64,000 bases of DNA from Bosea sp. Tri-49 (GCF_003952665.1 NZ_CP017946.1:4979001-5043000); one strand, 5' to 3'. Numbered from the stretch's first letter, positions 26,149 through 36,043 are shown. Program-made: numbers and translations. The notes: generated from the sequence alone by a model not told the origin.

Positions 26149-27321
26149 ATGATGATTGCCCGCCTCGCTTGCGCCTGGGCTTCGGTCTTAGCCTTTCAGT
26201 TCTTCGGCAGTGCGCTGCTGGGGCAGCTCGGCGCTCCAATCCCTTCGCTGCTCATCTTCGCGTGGCTGCTCGGCGTGATCGTCTGGTCGGCTTTCGGCGT
26301 GGTGCACGAGGCCGATGAGCTGGCGCATCGGCTCGGCGAACCCTATGGCACGCTGATCCTGACGCTCTCGATCGTCATCATCGAGGTGGCGCTGATCTCG
26401 GCGGTCATGCTCGGCGCCAAGGGCGCGCCGACGCTCGGGCGCGACACGATGTTCGCCGTGCTGATGATCGTGCTCAACGGCGTGGTCGGCATCGGCCTGC
26501 TGCTCGGCGGTCTCAGGCATTTCTCGCAGGGCTACAATCTCAAGGGCGCTTCGGCCTATCTCGCGGTGATCATCCCGCTGACCCTGATCCCGCTTGTGCT
26601 GCCGAACTTCACCACGTCGACCGCCGATGGCACGCTGACGACCTTCCAGTCGATCGCGTTCTCGCTCTTCACCCTGCTGCTCTACGGCGCCTTCCTGATC
26701 CTGCAGACGGGTCGCCACAGCGTGTTCTTCCAGGAGCCGGCGGGCGAATCGAACATGCCCTATGGGGCCGCCTATATCCGGGGCAAGATGCAATCGGAAT
26801 CCGGGTTGGCATCGCAGCCCACGCCCGATCCTGGTCCGGCGGAGGAGCCGCCCCATGTGACATCGGGAGGCTCCACCCAATCCCATGTCATCCTTCTGCT
26901 CCTGAACATCCTGCCGATCGTAATCCTGGCGAAGAGTCTTGCGACCGTGCTGGATTTCGGGATTGCGAGCCTCGGCGCCCCGGTTGCGCTCGGCGGCATC
27001 CTGATCGCGATGGTGGTGTTCACGCCCGAATGCATCGCCGCGCTGCGGGCCATCACCACCAACCAGCTGCAGCGGGCGATCAACCTCTGCCTCGGCGCAG
27101 CAGCCTCGACGCTCGGACTAACGGTGCCGGCGGTTCTCGTGATCGGGCTGATCACCGGGCAGCCGGTGGTGCTCGGCCTGTCCGGCACCAACATGGTCAT
27201 CCTGGCGATGACGCTCCTGCTCTCGACGCTGACCTTCACCGGTACGCGCACCACCATGCTGGAGGGCGCGGTGCACCTTTCGGTGTTCTTCGTCTTCCTG
27301 GTGCTGGTCTTCAGCCCCTGA
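26149..27321 (+). CDS. Calcium/proton antiporter, ChaA-like (CaCA superfamily)
   Basis: About 390 residues and about ten membrane helices in two halves joined by a hydrophilic loop. The first half has VVHEADELAHRLGEPYGTLILTLSIVIIEVALI. The second has VFTPECIAALRAITTNQLQRAINLCLGAAASTLGLTVPAVLV. Both contain the conserved acidic alpha-repeat residues of calcium/cation exchangers, here closest to ChaA. It probably expels Ca2+, or Na+/K+, in exchange for H+. ATG 26149 or the next codon starts the protein, giving 390 or 389 residues. The 3' end overlaps the CorC gene by 11 bases. Confidence 0.83.
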   Translation: MMIARLACAWASVLAFQFFGSALLGQLGAPIPSLLIFAWLLGVIVWSAFGVVHEADELAHRLGEPYGTLILTLSIVIIEVALISAVMLGAKGAPTLGRDTMFAVLMIVLNGVVGIGLLLGGLRHFSQGYNLKGASAYLAVIIPLTLIPLVLPNFTTSTADGTLTTFQSIAFSLFTLLLYGAFLILQTGRHSVFFQEPAGESNMPYGAAYIRGKMQSESGLASQPTPDPGPAEEPPHVTSGGSTQSHVILLLLNILPIVILAKSLATVLDFGIASLGAPVALGGILIAMVVFTPECIAALRAITTNQLQRAINLCLGAAASTLGLTVPAVLVIGLITGQPVVLGLSGTNMVILAMTLLLSTLTFTGTRTTMLEGAVHLSVFFVFLVLVFSP

Positions 27322-28639
27322 CGGGGCCGGACTGGGCCGCTTCCGGTTCGGCCGGCGTGCCGTTGCCGGCCGGGGCGATCCTGAGCGCGGTCAGCCGGTT
27401 GCGGCTCTTGCGCATCACCTCGAAGCGGAAACCGTGGAAGGTGAAGGCCTGGCCGGCATCGGGGATGGCGCGCGCCTCATGGATGACGAGGCCGGCGATG
27501 GTCGTCGCCTCCGCATCCGGCAATTGCCAGTCCATTGCCCGGTTGAGGTCGCGGATCGGTACGCCGCCATCGACGATGACCGCGCCGTCCGGCTGCTGGC
27601 GCAGGCCGGGCACAGCGACGTCATGTTCGTCGTGGATGTCCCCGACGATCTCCTCGAGGATGTCCTCGAGCGTGACCAGCCCCATCACCTCGCCATATTC
27701 GTCGACCACCAGCGCGAAATGCGTCTTGCGGGCGAGGAAGCCCTTGAGCTGCTCGGGCAGGGGCGTGTTGACCGGCACGAACCAGGGCGCGAAGGCGATT
27801 CCGGCGACATCGAGCTTGCCGGCGTCGCCGCCGGCGGCGTCGAGCGCGCGCAGCAGGTCCTTGGCGTGCAGGATGCCGACGATGTTCTCCGGCTTGTCGC
27901 GCCAGAGCGGCATCCGTGTATAGGGCGAGGCCAGCACCTCGCGCACGATCGTCTCCGGGCCGAGATCGAGATTGATCGTGCGCATCTTGGTGCGGTGGAT
28001 CATCACGTCGGCGACTTCGAGCTGCTTCAGGTCGAGCAGCCCGCTGACCATGTCGCCATCGGCCTTCTCGACCATGCCGCCCTGGCGCATCAGCTCGACC
28101 TGGTCACGCAGAATCTCGTCGATCGCCAGCACCGGGCGCTGCGAATCGATCCGCAGGCCGAACAGGCCGAGCACGCGACGAGCGAACCATTGCATCAGCC
28201 GCACCGGCGGGCCGAACACAGCAAGCAGACGGGCCACCGGGCGCACCAGCTTGAGCGCCATGCGTTCGGGGTCGGCGACGGCCGCCATGCGCGGCGCCAG
28301 TTCCCCGAGCACGACGATGATCAGCGCGACCGCGATCGCGAGGCCGGCTGCGCCGCTGGCGCCGAAGGAGGCCAGCGCGGCATAGGCGGCGAAGCTCGCC
28401 GTCGCGGTCTTCACCAAGGTTCGCGCCAGCAGGAAGACGCCACTCAGGCGCTCGCGATCGTCGAGGACGCGTAGCGTAATGGCGGCACGGCGGCTGCCCG
28501 CCTTTTCCTGGGCAGCGAGCCTGGCACGAGAGAGCGCGTGAAGCGCCGCATCGGCTGCGGCCAGGAAGCCGGTCAGCAGGACGCCGAGCGCGACGACGGC
28601 GAGGGCGAGCCAGGGATCGAGATGCGGAATGGCGACCAT
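27311..28639 (-). CDS. CNNM/CorC-family protein with DUF21 and CBS domains
   Basis: A 442-residue membrane protein. Residues 1-180 are the DUF21 membrane domain. Two CBS domains follow (about 200-325; MIHRTKMRTINLD, VVDEYGEVMGLVTLEDILEEIVGDI). The CorC/HlyC domain occupies the last 90 residues. Members are described as magnesium efflux transporters or haemolysin-like proteins. It is 12 bases after aroB in the same direction, a standard Rhizobiales order, so is probably in the aroK-aroB transcript. Confidence 0.9.
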   Translation of the reverse strand: MVAIPHLDPWLALAVVALGVLLTGFLAAADAALHALSRARLAAQEKAGSRRAAITLRVLDDRERLSGVFLLARTLVKTATASFAAYAALASFGASGAAGLAIAVALIIVVLGELAPRMAAVADPERMALKLVRPVARLLAVFGPPVRLMQWFARRVLGLFGLRIDSQRPVLAIDEILRDQVELMRQGGMVEKADGDMVSGLLDLKQLEVADVMIHRTKMRTINLDLGPETIVREVLASPYTRMPLWRDKPENIVGILHAKDLLRALDAAGGDAGKLDVAGIAFAPWFVPVNTPLPEQLKGFLARKTHFALVVDEYGEVMGLVTLEDILEEIVGDIHDEHDVAVPGLRQQPDGAVIVDGGVPIRDLNRAMDWQLPDAEATTIAGLVIHEARAIPDAGQAFTFHGFRFEVMRKSRNRLTALRIAPAGNGTPAEPEAAQSGPVRG

Positions 28640-28651
28640 GGAAGGAAGCGC

Positions 28652-29800
28652 TCAGGTCCCCGCGAGTTCGCTCTCGATGAAGTCGTGCACCGTCTCGGCG
28701 GTGACGCCGGGCGCGATGAAACTCCTGCCGATGCCATGCGCCAGGATGAAGGTCAGCGCGCCGCGCTTGACCTTCTTGTCCTGCGTCATCGCCTCGACGA
28801 TCTCGCCGGCCGTGCCGGCACCGCCGGGCACGTCCTGCAGCCTGGTGGGCAGGCCGACGGTGGTGAGGTGAGCAGCGACGCGACCTGCATCCTGCCCGGG
28901 GCAGAGGCCGAGGCGCTGCGAGAAGCGGAAGGCGAGGCAAAGCCCGATCGCGACGGCTTCGCCATGGACGAGCCGGGTGGAATCGTAACGGGTCAAGCGC
29001 TCCAGCGCATGGGCGAAGGTGTGGCCGAGATTGAGCAGCGCCCGGTCGCCATCCTCGCGCTCGTCGCGCGCCACGACGGCGGCCTTGGCCCGGCAGGCGG
29101 TCGCGACGGCATGGTCGCGCTCGGGGCCGCCAGCCATGACGCGGCGCCAGTTGACCTCGCACCAGTCGAAGAAGCCGGCATCGTCGATCAGCCCGTATTT
29201 CACGACCTCGGCATAGCCGGCCTTGAACTCGCGCTCGCTCAGCGTGTCGAGCAAAGCGGTGTCGCAGATCACCAGCGCGGGCTGATGAAAGGCGCCGATC
29301 AGGTTCTTGCCATGGCTGGAGTTGATCCCGGTCTTGCCGCCGACGGAGGAATCGACCTGGGCGAGCAGGCTGGTCGGAATCTGGATGAGGCGCACGCCGC
29401 GGCGCAGTACGGAAGCAGCGAAGCCGGAGAGATCGCCGACGACGCCGCCACCGAGCGCGATGACGAGGTCGTTGCGCTCGATCTTGGCGGCAAGCAGCCC
29501 GTCGCAGAGCTCGATGAAGCGGGCATAGGATTTGGAAGCCTCGCCCGGTGGAATGACCAGGCGCGTCGTCGTGACGCCGGCCTGATGCAGGCAGGTTTCG
29601 AGCGCCGGCGCATGCAGGGCAGCGAGGTTCTCGTCGGTGACAATGGCGGCGCGGGCTCCAGGGCTCAGCGCGGCGATGGTCTCCGCAGCCTCGCAGAGCT
29701 GATGGCGGCCGATCAGGATGTCATAGGAGCGCTCGGCCAGCGCGACCGGCACGACGATACGCGCCGCAGCAGCGGCTTCAGAGGCCTTCAGGGCGCTCAT
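28652..29800 (-). CDS. aroB: 3-dehydroquinate synthase
   Basis: A 382-residue enzyme that turns DAHP into 3-dehydroquinate, the second step of the shikimate pathway. The NAD+- and metal-binding segments are visible: ALGGGVVGDLSGFAASVLRRGV, QVDSSVGGKTGIN, FKAGYAEVVKYGLIDD and LLNLGHTFAHALE. ATG 29800 overlaps the aroK stop (ATGA), so the two are translationally coupled. Confidence 0.97.
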   Translation of the reverse strand: MSALKASEAAAAARIVVPVALAERSYDILIGRHQLCEAAETIAALSPGARAAIVTDENLAALHAPALETCLHQAGVTTTRLVIPPGEASKSYARFIELCDGLLAAKIERNDLVIALGGGVVGDLSGFAASVLRRGVRLIQIPTSLLAQVDSSVGGKTGINSSHGKNLIGAFHQPALVICDTALLDTLSEREFKAGYAEVVKYGLIDDAGFFDWCEVNWRRVMAGGPERDHAVATACRAKAAVVARDEREDGDRALLNLGHTFAHALERLTRYDSTRLVHGEAVAIGLCLAFRFSQRLGLCPGQDAGRVAAHLTTVGLPTRLQDVPGGAGTAGEIVEAMTQDKKVKRGALTFILAHGIGRSFIAPGVTAETVHDFIESELAGT

Positions 29801-30387
29801 CGCATGCCCTCCTCGCGCAGCCGGCGGTCGAGCGCAGCCATCGCATCCTCGACGACGACTTCGTGCGGGTCGTCGCGGGAGATCAGCGTGATGTCGGCAA
29901 GTGCATAGACCGGCTCGCGCTCAGCCAGCATCCGGTGCATGGTCGCCTCCGGATCGGTCGTCTGGAGCAAGGGGCGGTTGCTGCGCTTGCGGACGCGGCG
30001 CATCAGCACGTCGAATTCGGCCTTGAGCCAGATCGAGACGCCGAGCTCGGCGATGCGAGCGCGGGTGTCGGCGTTCATGAAGGCGCCACCGCCGGTCGCC
30101 AGCACCAGCGGCGCGCGCGTCGCCAGAATGCGGGAGATGACCCGGCGCTCGCCATCGCGGAACTCGCTCTCGCCGCGCTGGGCGAAGATTTCCGGGATCG
30201 TCATGCCGGCGGCGGTCTCGATCTCGGTGTCGGCGTCGACGAAGGGCAGGCCCAGGCGCGCGCCAAGGCGCTTGCCGACCGAGCTCTTGCCTGAGCCCAT
30301 CATGCCCACCAGCACCACCGCCCGCGCCCCAAGCGTTGCACGCAGGGCGATCCGGTCCACCTGTTCGATCGTTTCCGCCATCGTCAT
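29797..30387 (-). CDS. aroK: Shikimate kinase
   Basis: A 196-residue kinase converting shikimate to shikimate-3-phosphate. Walker A is GMMGSGKSSVGK at 28-39. The shikimate-binding Asp is in DADTEIE, Arg in EFRDGERR and GGGAF at 99-103; the lid has KRSNRPLL. The frame is open upstream for more than 300 codons without protein features. ATG 30387 is preceded by GGAGGA about 10 bases away, so I set the start there. Confidence 0.96.
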   Translation of the reverse strand: MTMAETIEQVDRIALRATLGARAVVLVGMMGSGKSSVGKRLGARLGLPFVDADTEIETAAGMTIPEIFAQRGESEFRDGERRVISRILATRAPLVLATGGGAFMNADTRARIAELGVSIWLKAEFDVLMRRVRKRSNRPLLQTTDPEATMHRMLAEREPVYALADITLISRDDPHEVVVEDAMAALDRRLREEGMR

Positions 30388-30507
30388 CGAAAGAATTCCT
30401 CCCGCCCGCTCTAGCATGAGGATCGCAGCGCCGCCACGCCTCGTGCGGCGCGGTTGACCGGGGCTCTCAAGCCGGGCTTGTAGCGCGGCGACGAGGGTGA
30501 CGGGGAC

Positions 30508-32343
30508 ATGATGCCGGTAGCCGGAGAGGATTGCGGGATCGCCGGATTGCGGCCGCCCTTCGTGCTGCTGGAGGATCGCTCCGGGGCGGGACAGGCGCTG
30601 CTCTTCGCCGATCCCGTTGAGATCGTGGAGACTACCGAGCCTTCTGAAATTGCCGATGCTTTCGCTCAAATCGAGACTGGATTGGCGCGGGGCCTCTACG
30701 CGGCGGGATTTCTCTCCTACGAGCTTGGCTACGCATTCGAGCCCCGCCTTGCCGGATTGCTGCCGGTCGGACGGAGCCTGCCGCTGCTCTGGTTCGGCCT
30801 GTTCGAGGCGCCGCGCAGCATCGCGCGAGCAGCGCTCGACCGAGAGTTCGGAATGTTGTTTCCGCCGCCGCTGGAGGCGCTCGCGTTCGGCCTGGATGAG
30901 GCCGGTCACGCAGCGGCCGTGCAGCGCGTGCTCGACTATCTCCACGCCGGCGACGCCTATCAGGTCAACCTGACCTTCCCGATCCGCTTCCGCTATCGCG
31001 GTGATCCGCTGGCGCTCTATGGCGCGCTCAGGGCGAGCCAGCCGGTCGCGCATGGCGGCATGGTCGCGACGGGTGAAGCGAGCATCCTCTCGGTCTCGCC
31101 CGAGCTGTTCATCGAGACATCGGGCGGGCGCGCCATCACCCGGCCGATGAAGGGGACGGCGGCACGTGGCGGCGATGCGCAGGCCGACGAGGCAGCGAAG
31201 GTGGCTTTGCGCGCTGATCCGAAGCAGCGGGCCGAGAACCTGATGATCGTCGACCTCTTGCGCAACGATCTGAGCCGGGTCAGCGAAACCGGTTCCGTCG
31301 CGGTGCCGGCCTTGTTCAGCGTCGAGACCTATCCCGGCTTCCACACGCTGACCTCGACGGTGACGAGCCAGCTGCGGCCGGGCCTATCGCTCCTGAAGCA
31401 GATGCAGGCGCTGTTCCCCTGCGGCTCAGTCACCGGGGCGCCGAAGCTGCGGGCGATGGAGATCATCCGCGAGCACGAAACTGCACCGCGCGACATCTAT
31501 ACCGGGTCGATCGGCATGATCGCGCCGGGTGGCGATATCAGCTTCAACGTTGCGATCCGGACCGCGACGCTGCTGCCGGGCGGTGAGGGCGTCTATGGCG
31601 TCGGCGGCGGCATCGTGGTCGATTCCAAGCCTGCCGAGGAATACGCCGAGTGCCGGCTGAAGGCGCGGGTGCTGACCAATCTCGCCGGGGATTACGGGCT
31701 GATCGAGACGCTGCGCTGGTCGGGCAGCTATGTCCGGCTGCCCTTGCATCTCGACCGCCTGGCCGCGTCGGCGGAGGCTCTCTGTTTCCGGTTCGATCGC
31801 GAGCAGCTGCTCGCGCAGCTGCGTGAGGCCGAAGCGTTATTCCAGATTGGCGAGGATCGCCGCGTTCGTTGCCAGCTGTGCCGCGACGGCACGCTTCAGA
31901 TCACGGCGGTGCCTATGCCGCTTGCGGCCGATGGTGCGGTCCGTCTCGCCATTGCCAGCCAGCGGGTCGATGCCGGCGATCCGTTCCTGCGCCACAAGAC
32001 CACGCGCCGGGCGGCCTATGAACGGGCTTTCGCCGAGGCGACGTCGCAAGGTTGCGGCGATGCCTTGCTGCTGAACCGGCAGGGCTTCGTCACCGAGACC
32101 AGCCGCAGCAACATCTTCGTCGAGCGCGACGGTGTCTTGCTGACGCCGCCGCTGGAGCACGGGCTGTTACCGGGCGTGCTGCGGCGCGAGCTGATCGAAA
32201 CCGGCGCCGCCCGCGAGGCGCCCCTGCGTCTCGACGATCTCCGGCAGGCCGGGAGCTGGTTCGTTGGCAACAGCCTGCGCGGGCTGCAGCTTGCAGAGAT
32301 CGCAGGCTCCGCCCTTGCATCCGATGCCCCCAATCAGAAATAA
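30508..32343 (+). CDS. pabB: Fused aminodeoxychorismate synthase component I and aminodeoxychorismate lyase (PabB-PabC)
   Basis: A 611-residue fusion. The first about 400 residues are a chorismate-binding PabB domain (GDAYQVNLTFPI, TRPMKGTAARGG, CGSVTGAPKLRAMEII, YGVGGGIVVDS). The last about 200 residues are a class IV aminotransferase fold with the PLP lysine in HKTTRRAAYERAF, as in PabC. Together with PabA glutaminase, not seen here, they make 4-aminobenzoate from chorismate for folate. A fused PabBC is known in several bacteria. It follows the divergent aroK gene. Confidence 0.92.
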   Translation: MMPVAGEDCGIAGLRPPFVLLEDRSGAGQALLFADPVEIVETTEPSEIADAFAQIETGLARGLYAAGFLSYELGYAFEPRLAGLLPVGRSLPLLWFGLFEAPRSIARAALDREFGMLFPPPLEALAFGLDEAGHAAAVQRVLDYLHAGDAYQVNLTFPIRFRYRGDPLALYGALRASQPVAHGGMVATGEASILSVSPELFIETSGGRAITRPMKGTAARGGDAQADEAAKVALRADPKQRAENLMIVDLLRNDLSRVSETGSVAVPALFSVETYPGFHTLTSTVTSQLRPGLSLLKQMQALFPCGSVTGAPKLRAMEIIREHETAPRDIYTGSIGMIAPGGDISFNVAIRTATLLPGGEGVYGVGGGIVVDSKPAEEYAECRLKARVLTNLAGDYGLIETLRWSGSYVRLPLHLDRLAASAEALCFRFDREQLLAQLREAEALFQIGEDRRVRCQLCRDGTLQITAVPMPLAADGAVRLAIASQRVDAGDPFLRHKTTRRAAYERAFAEATSQGCGDALLLNRQGFVTETSRSNIFVERDGVLLTPPLEHGLLPGVLRRELIETGAAREAPLRLDDLRQAGSWFVGNSLRGLQLAEIAGSALASDAPNQK

Positions 32344-32372
32344 CGGTTGGGGTGCATGGGGAATCGCCGGCA

Positions 32373-32516
32373 GTGCCGACGCTGTTCAAGTTTCTGACGT
32401 TTCTCGCGGTTATCGCCGGCCTGATCTATGGCGGCATGATCGCGCTGGTGACTTTCGTGCAGCCCGAGCCGCGCGAGATGGTCGAGGTCGTGCCGCCCTC
32501 GAAGCTGCAGAAATGA
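32373..32516 (+). CDS. 47-residue single-helix membrane protein upstream of xerD
   Basis: GTG at 32373 gives a 47-residue product with one membrane helix (FLTFLAVIAGLIYGGMIALVTF region) and a short polar tail with [16 protein letters not shown]. The TGA overlaps the xerD ATG (ATGA). Small proteins of this pattern are common ahead of xerD in Rhizobiales, from memory. GTG at 32352 is an alternative start. GGGGA lies about 11 bases upstream of 32373. Function is unknown. Confidence 0.7.
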   Translation: MPTLFKFLTFLAVIAGLIYGGMIALVTFVQPEPREMVEVVPPSKLQK

Positions 32517-33448
32517 GCAAGCAGGCGCGCGCCTGGCTGAACGGCTTCCTCGACATGCTGGCTGCCGAGCGTGGCGCCGCCAAGAACACGCTCGAAGCCT
32601 ATGAGCGCGATCTCGACGACTATCTCGGCTTCGCCGCGAGCCAGGGCGGGCCGGCGGCGATCACGGCCGGTGATGTTCGCGCCTATCTCGTCGACTTGTC
32701 GGAGCGCGGGCTCAAAGCCTCCTCGGCGGCGCGGCGGCTCTCGGCGGTCCGGCAGTTCCATCGTTTCCTCTACACGGAAGGGCTGGCGGGAGGCGATCCG
32801 ACCGCGGCGATCGAGGGGCCGCGGCTCGGCCGGCCGCTACCGAAGGTGCTCAGCGTCGTCGAGGTCGACCGGCTAATCGGCACGGCGCAGCAGATGGCGG
32901 AGCAGGAGAAGCAATCGCCGGCGGCGCGGGCGCGCAGCGTCAGGATGCGCTGCTTGATCGAGATGCTCTACGCCACCGGCCTGCGCGTCTCCGAGCTGAT
33001 CGCACTGCCGCTCTCGGCCGCGACCACGCGCGAACGTTTTCTCGTCGTGCGCGGCAAGGGCGACAAGGACCGGCTGGTGCCGCTGAATGAGGCGGCGCGC
33101 GTTGCGGCCGTGGCGCATCTCGCCTTTTTGCGCGAGCAGGGCGCGGCCGAGGGGCGCTGGCTCTTTCCCTCCGATGGCGAGAGCGGGCACCTCACCCGCC
33201 AGGCTTTCGGGCGCGACCTCAAATCGCTCGCGGCGGCGGCGGGCCTATCGCCGGCGAAGGTTTCGCCGCATGTGCTACGGCACGCCTTCGCCAGCCATCT
33301 CTTGCAGAACGGCGCGGACCTGCGCGTCGTGCAGGAGCTGCTCGGCCATGCCGACATCGCGACGACGCAGATCTACACCCACATCCTCGACGAGCGGCTG
33401 AAGAGTATGGTGCGCGACCTGCACCCGCTGATGGACGGCGAGAGCTAG
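32513..33448 (+). CDS. xerD: Tyrosine recombinase XerD
   Basis: A 311-residue recombinase. The N-terminal SAM-like domain includes [23 protein letters not shown]. Catalytic residues are Arg in [12 protein letters not shown], His-x-x-Arg in [12 protein letters not shown], His in [11 protein letters not shown] and the nucleophile Tyr in IYTHI. It acts with XerC at dif to resolve chromosome dimers. The housekeeping surroundings and standard length argue for XerD over a phage or island integrase. Its ATG overlaps the upstream small gene stop. Confidence 0.94.
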   Translation: MSKQARAWLNGFLDMLAAERGAAKNTLEAYERDLDDYLGFAASQGGPAAITAGDVRAYLVDLSERGLKASSAARRLSAVRQFHRFLYTEGLAGGDPTAAIEGPRLGRPLPKVLSVVEVDRLIGTAQQMAEQEKQSPAARARSVRMRCLIEMLYATGLRVSELIALPLSAATTRERFLVVRGKGDKDRLVPLNEAARVAAVAHLAFLREQGAAEGRWLFPSDGESGHLTRQAFGRDLKSLAAAAGLSPAKVSPHVLRHAFASHLLQNGADLRVVQELLGHADIATTQIYTHILDERLKSMVRDLHPLMDGES

Positions 33449-33449
33449 C

Positions 33450-35225
33450 TCAGGCTGCGTTCGGTGTACTCGGAGCCGGCTCCTCGCCCCTCCTGCCGCA
33501 GAGCGCCAGCATGGCGCGGGCGATTTCGGCCTCGCCCATGATGGTGCGGCTGGCGCCGCATTCCCTGAGATGCTCGACCTCGGCGACGGAATGGGCCCGG
33601 GCGATGATCGGCAGGCCGGGATTCTGCTTGCGGGCCTGCTCGCAGACCTGGCCGGCTTCGAAACTGCCGGGAATGGCGACGAAGAGGCGTTTTGCCTGCG
33701 CCAGCCCGGCGGCAGCGAGCACTTCCGGATCGGCGGCATTGCCGACGAGGACCTCGGCGCCGTCGCGCCTTGCGGCGGCGACGCCATCGTCCTGGTCCTC
33801 GATCACCAGCAGCTTCTCGCCCATGGCCGCGAGGCCGGCGCCGAGCAGCGAGCCGACGCGGCCATAGCCGACGACGACGATATGGTCGGTGAGAGCGGTC
33901 GGCGCGATGTCGCGTTCGGGGGCGGGAGCAGGCTCGGGCTCCGGCGCAGCTGCTGGAGCCTCCGGTACCGGCGCCGGTACTGCCTCGGCTGGCTTTGGCT
34001 TGGCCGGCGCCGGCTCGGGCGGGGCGAAGCGGTCGACCAGCTTGAACAGCAGCGGGTTGAGCACGATCGAGAAGATTGCGCCGGCCAGGATCAGGTCACG
34101 GCCCTGCTCGGGCAGCAGCTTCAGCGAGACGCCGAGCCCGGCGAGGATGAAGGAGAACTCGCCGATCTGCGCCAGGCTCGCAGAAATCGTCAGTGCGACC
34201 TGATCGGGCTTGCCGAAGGCGCGCACGATCAGCCAGGCCGCCAGGGTCTTGCCGAACAGGATGATCGCGATGGTGGCGATCAGCGGGAATGGCGAGCGCA
34301 ACAGGATGCCGGGGTCGAACAGCATGCCGACCGAGACGAAGAACAGGACGGCGAAGGCATCGCGGAGCGGCAAGGATTCCTCGGCGGCGCGATGGCTGAG
34401 CGGCGATTCGCTCAGAATCATGCCGGCGAAGAAGGCGCCGAGCGCGAAGGAGACGCCGAACAGGCTTGCGGCGAGATAGGCCACGCCGAGCGCGATCGCG
34501 AGCACGGCGAGGCGGAAGAGCTCGCGCGAGCCGGTATGGGCGACCCAATGCAGGATCCAGGGGATCAACCGACGCCCGATAATCAGCATGAAGGCGACGA
34601 AGGCGGCGACCTTGGCGAGCGTCAGGCCGAGCACGCCCCAGAGGCCGAGATCGAAGCGCGTCGCCAGCGGCCCACTTCCGGCAGCGGCGCCGGAGCCGCC
34701 GTTCAGCACATCGGCGACCGCCGGGATCATGACCAGCGCGAGGACCATGGCGAGGTCCTCGACGATCAGCCAGCCGACGGCGATCTTGCCCTTTTCGGTC
34801 TGGACGATGCGGCGCTCCTGCAAGGTGCGCAGCAGCACGACGGTACTGGCGACCGAGAGCGCCAGGCCGAAGACGAGGCCGGCGATCACGGTCCAGCCGA
34901 GCAGCAGCGCGAGGCCCAGCCCGAGCAGCGTGGCTGCAGCTATCTGCACCAATGCACCCGGCACGGCGATGGCGCGGACCGAGAGCAGATCCTTCAGCGA
35001 AAAATGCAGGCCGACGCCGAACATCAGCAGGATGACGCCGATTTCGGCGAGGTCGTTGGCGAGGCCCTGATCGGCGACGAAACCGGGGGTGAACGGGCCG
35101 ACCGCGACGCCGGCGAGGAGATAGCCGACGAGCGGGGAAACCTTCAATTTCTGCGCCAGCGCCCCAAAGACGAAGGCGAGGCCGAGGCCCATGACGATGA
35201 TGGCGATCAATGGACCGTGATGCAT
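33450..35225 (-). CDS. CPA2-family cation:proton antiporter with RCK/TrkA-N domain (KefB/YbaL-like)
   Basis: A 591-residue protein. The first about 390 residues have some 12 membrane helices with the CPA2 signatures [37 protein letters not shown] and [22 protein letters not shown] Pro/Ala/Glu linker of about 50 residues leads to a nucleotide-binding TrkA-N domain ([17 protein letters not shown]). It probably exchanges K+ or Na+ for H+ under NAD(H) control. It is convergent with xerD with a 1-base gap. Confidence 0.9.
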   Translation of the reverse strand: MHHGPLIAIIVMGLGLAFVFGALAQKLKVSPLVGYLLAGVAVGPFTPGFVADQGLANDLAEIGVILLMFGVGLHFSLKDLLSVRAIAVPGALVQIAAATLLGLGLALLLGWTVIAGLVFGLALSVASTVVLLRTLQERRIVQTEKGKIAVGWLIVEDLAMVLALVMIPAVADVLNGGSGAAAGSGPLATRFDLGLWGVLGLTLAKVAAFVAFMLIIGRRLIPWILHWVAHTGSRELFRLAVLAIALGVAYLAASLFGVSFALGAFFAGMILSESPLSHRAAEESLPLRDAFAVLFFVSVGMLFDPGILLRSPFPLIATIAIILFGKTLAAWLIVRAFGKPDQVALTISASLAQIGEFSFILAGLGVSLKLLPEQGRDLILAGAIFSIVLNPLLFKLVDRFAPPEPAPAKPKPAEAVPAPVPEAPAAAPEPEPAPAPERDIAPTALTDHIVVVGYGRVGSLLGAGLAAMGEKLLVIEDQDDGVAAARRDGAEVLVGNAADPEVLAAAGLAQAKRLFVAIPGSFEAGQVCEQARKQNPGLPIIARAHSVAEVEHLRECGASRTIMGEAEIARAMLALCGRRGEEPAPSTPNAA

Positions 35226-35346
35226 GGGTCTCCGGCGGGCAGGCGGGAAGGGATGTCGCGACTTTGCGGATCGCCGCGGACCAATTCAACCTTCGATGGC
35301 AGACAAAAGTCGTGAAGCAGCTGCGACATGGCGCGCAAGGGCGAGG

Positions 35347-35673
35347 TCAGGCCTTGGTCGGCTTGTGCTCGAGCAGGATCTGGCCCTGTTTCTCGACGCT
35401 GAGCTTGAGCTTCTCGGCGAAGATCGCGAGCAGCAGAGGCAGCATCACCTCGACGCGCACCAGCGCATCCTCGACCTCGATCTTGCCGTTGACGGTCTGG
35501 CCGAGCGCCGCGACGCCGAACTGCAGCGTGTCGCCCTGCCAGCTCTCCTCGACGAGCTGCATGCCGAAGCCGCCGAGCTTGTCGCGGACCTTGCCGACGC
35601 CGCCCTGCAGTCGCTGGCGGGCCGCCTCGCGGCCGAGCGAATGCGAGATCGTTATAGTGACGGGGCGTTTCAT
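35347..35673 (-). CDS. Polyhydroxyalkanoic acid system family protein
   Basis: A 108-residue protein beginning MKRPVTITISHSLGREAA. Its pattern (WQGDTLQFGVAALGQTVNGKIEV and LPLLLAIFAEKLKL) matches small proteins associated with polyhydroxyalkanoate granules in Proteobacteria. Function is not well defined. No PHA synthase gene is in the window. A G/A-rich ribosome site was not obvious, but start and length fit the family. Confidence 0.78.
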   Translation of the reverse strand: MKRPVTITISHSLGREAARQRLQGGVGKVRDKLGGFGMQLVEESWQGDTLQFGVAALGQTVNGKIEVEDALVRVEVMLPLLLAIFAEKLKLSVEKQGQILLEHKPTKA

Positions 35674-35769
35674 GCGTCAGGTCCCGGAGGCGTGAGCGAA
35701 CTGGCGTGCCGTTGAGATGGGCTCCACCGCGGGCGCTTGCAACCGTCTATGGACACGACCTTGAACGAA

Positions 35770-35805
35770 GTCGTCCCGAGCCACCATGAGGCGACCCGGG
35801 ACGAC
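35770..35805 (-). terminator. Possible hairpin downstream of the 69-residue gene
   Basis: GTCGTCCCG (35770-35778) and CGGGACGAC (35797-35805) are a perfect 9-bp inverted repeat with an 18-base loop. It lies 29 bases beyond the stop of the minus-strand gene at 35834. No strong T-run follows, so it may be a weak terminator or an unrelated palindrome. Confidence 0.35.
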
Positions 35806-35833
35806 GTGTATGAAGTGAAACTGGGTTTGAGGA

Positions 35834-36043
35834 TCAGTTGCTGCGGGCTTCGAGCGCCTGCTGGCCATGGGGCGTGACCTTCCAGAGCTCATCGCCGGGC
35901 TCTGCCAGACCGCGACCTTCAAGCAGGCGCAGCATCGCCTCGCCGAAGATGAAGCGGCGCGTTTCCTCGTTGATGCTCTCGAGCGCGATCCACTCTGGAT
36001 CGGTCATCACGATGGTCTGCGGATTCGTCGCGGTCTCGGCCAT
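35834..36043 (-). CDS. Hypothetical small protein (69 residues)
   Basis: A 69-residue, acidic protein starting MAETATNPQTIVMTDPEW, with a C-terminal half rich in helix-forming residues (RRFIFGEAMLRLLEGRGL). GGAGGA precedes ATG 36043. The frame is open upstream, but that part overlaps no recognised feature. The compact pattern could suit a winged-helix-like fold, but I recognise no family. It is 138 bases from the divergent-facing IclR gene. Confidence 0.6.
   Translation of the reverse strand: MAETATNPQTIVMTDPEWIALESINEETRRFIFGEAMLRLLEGRGLAEPGDELWKVTPHGQQALEARSN

Noticed and set aside
29797-31344. Upstream extension of the aroK frame
   Set aside because: It lies opposite the PabB domain, and GGAGGA precedes ATG 30387.
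32513-33448. XerD as a mobile-element integrase
   Set aside because: Length, motifs and housekeeping neighbours fit the chromosomal dimer-resolving recombinase.
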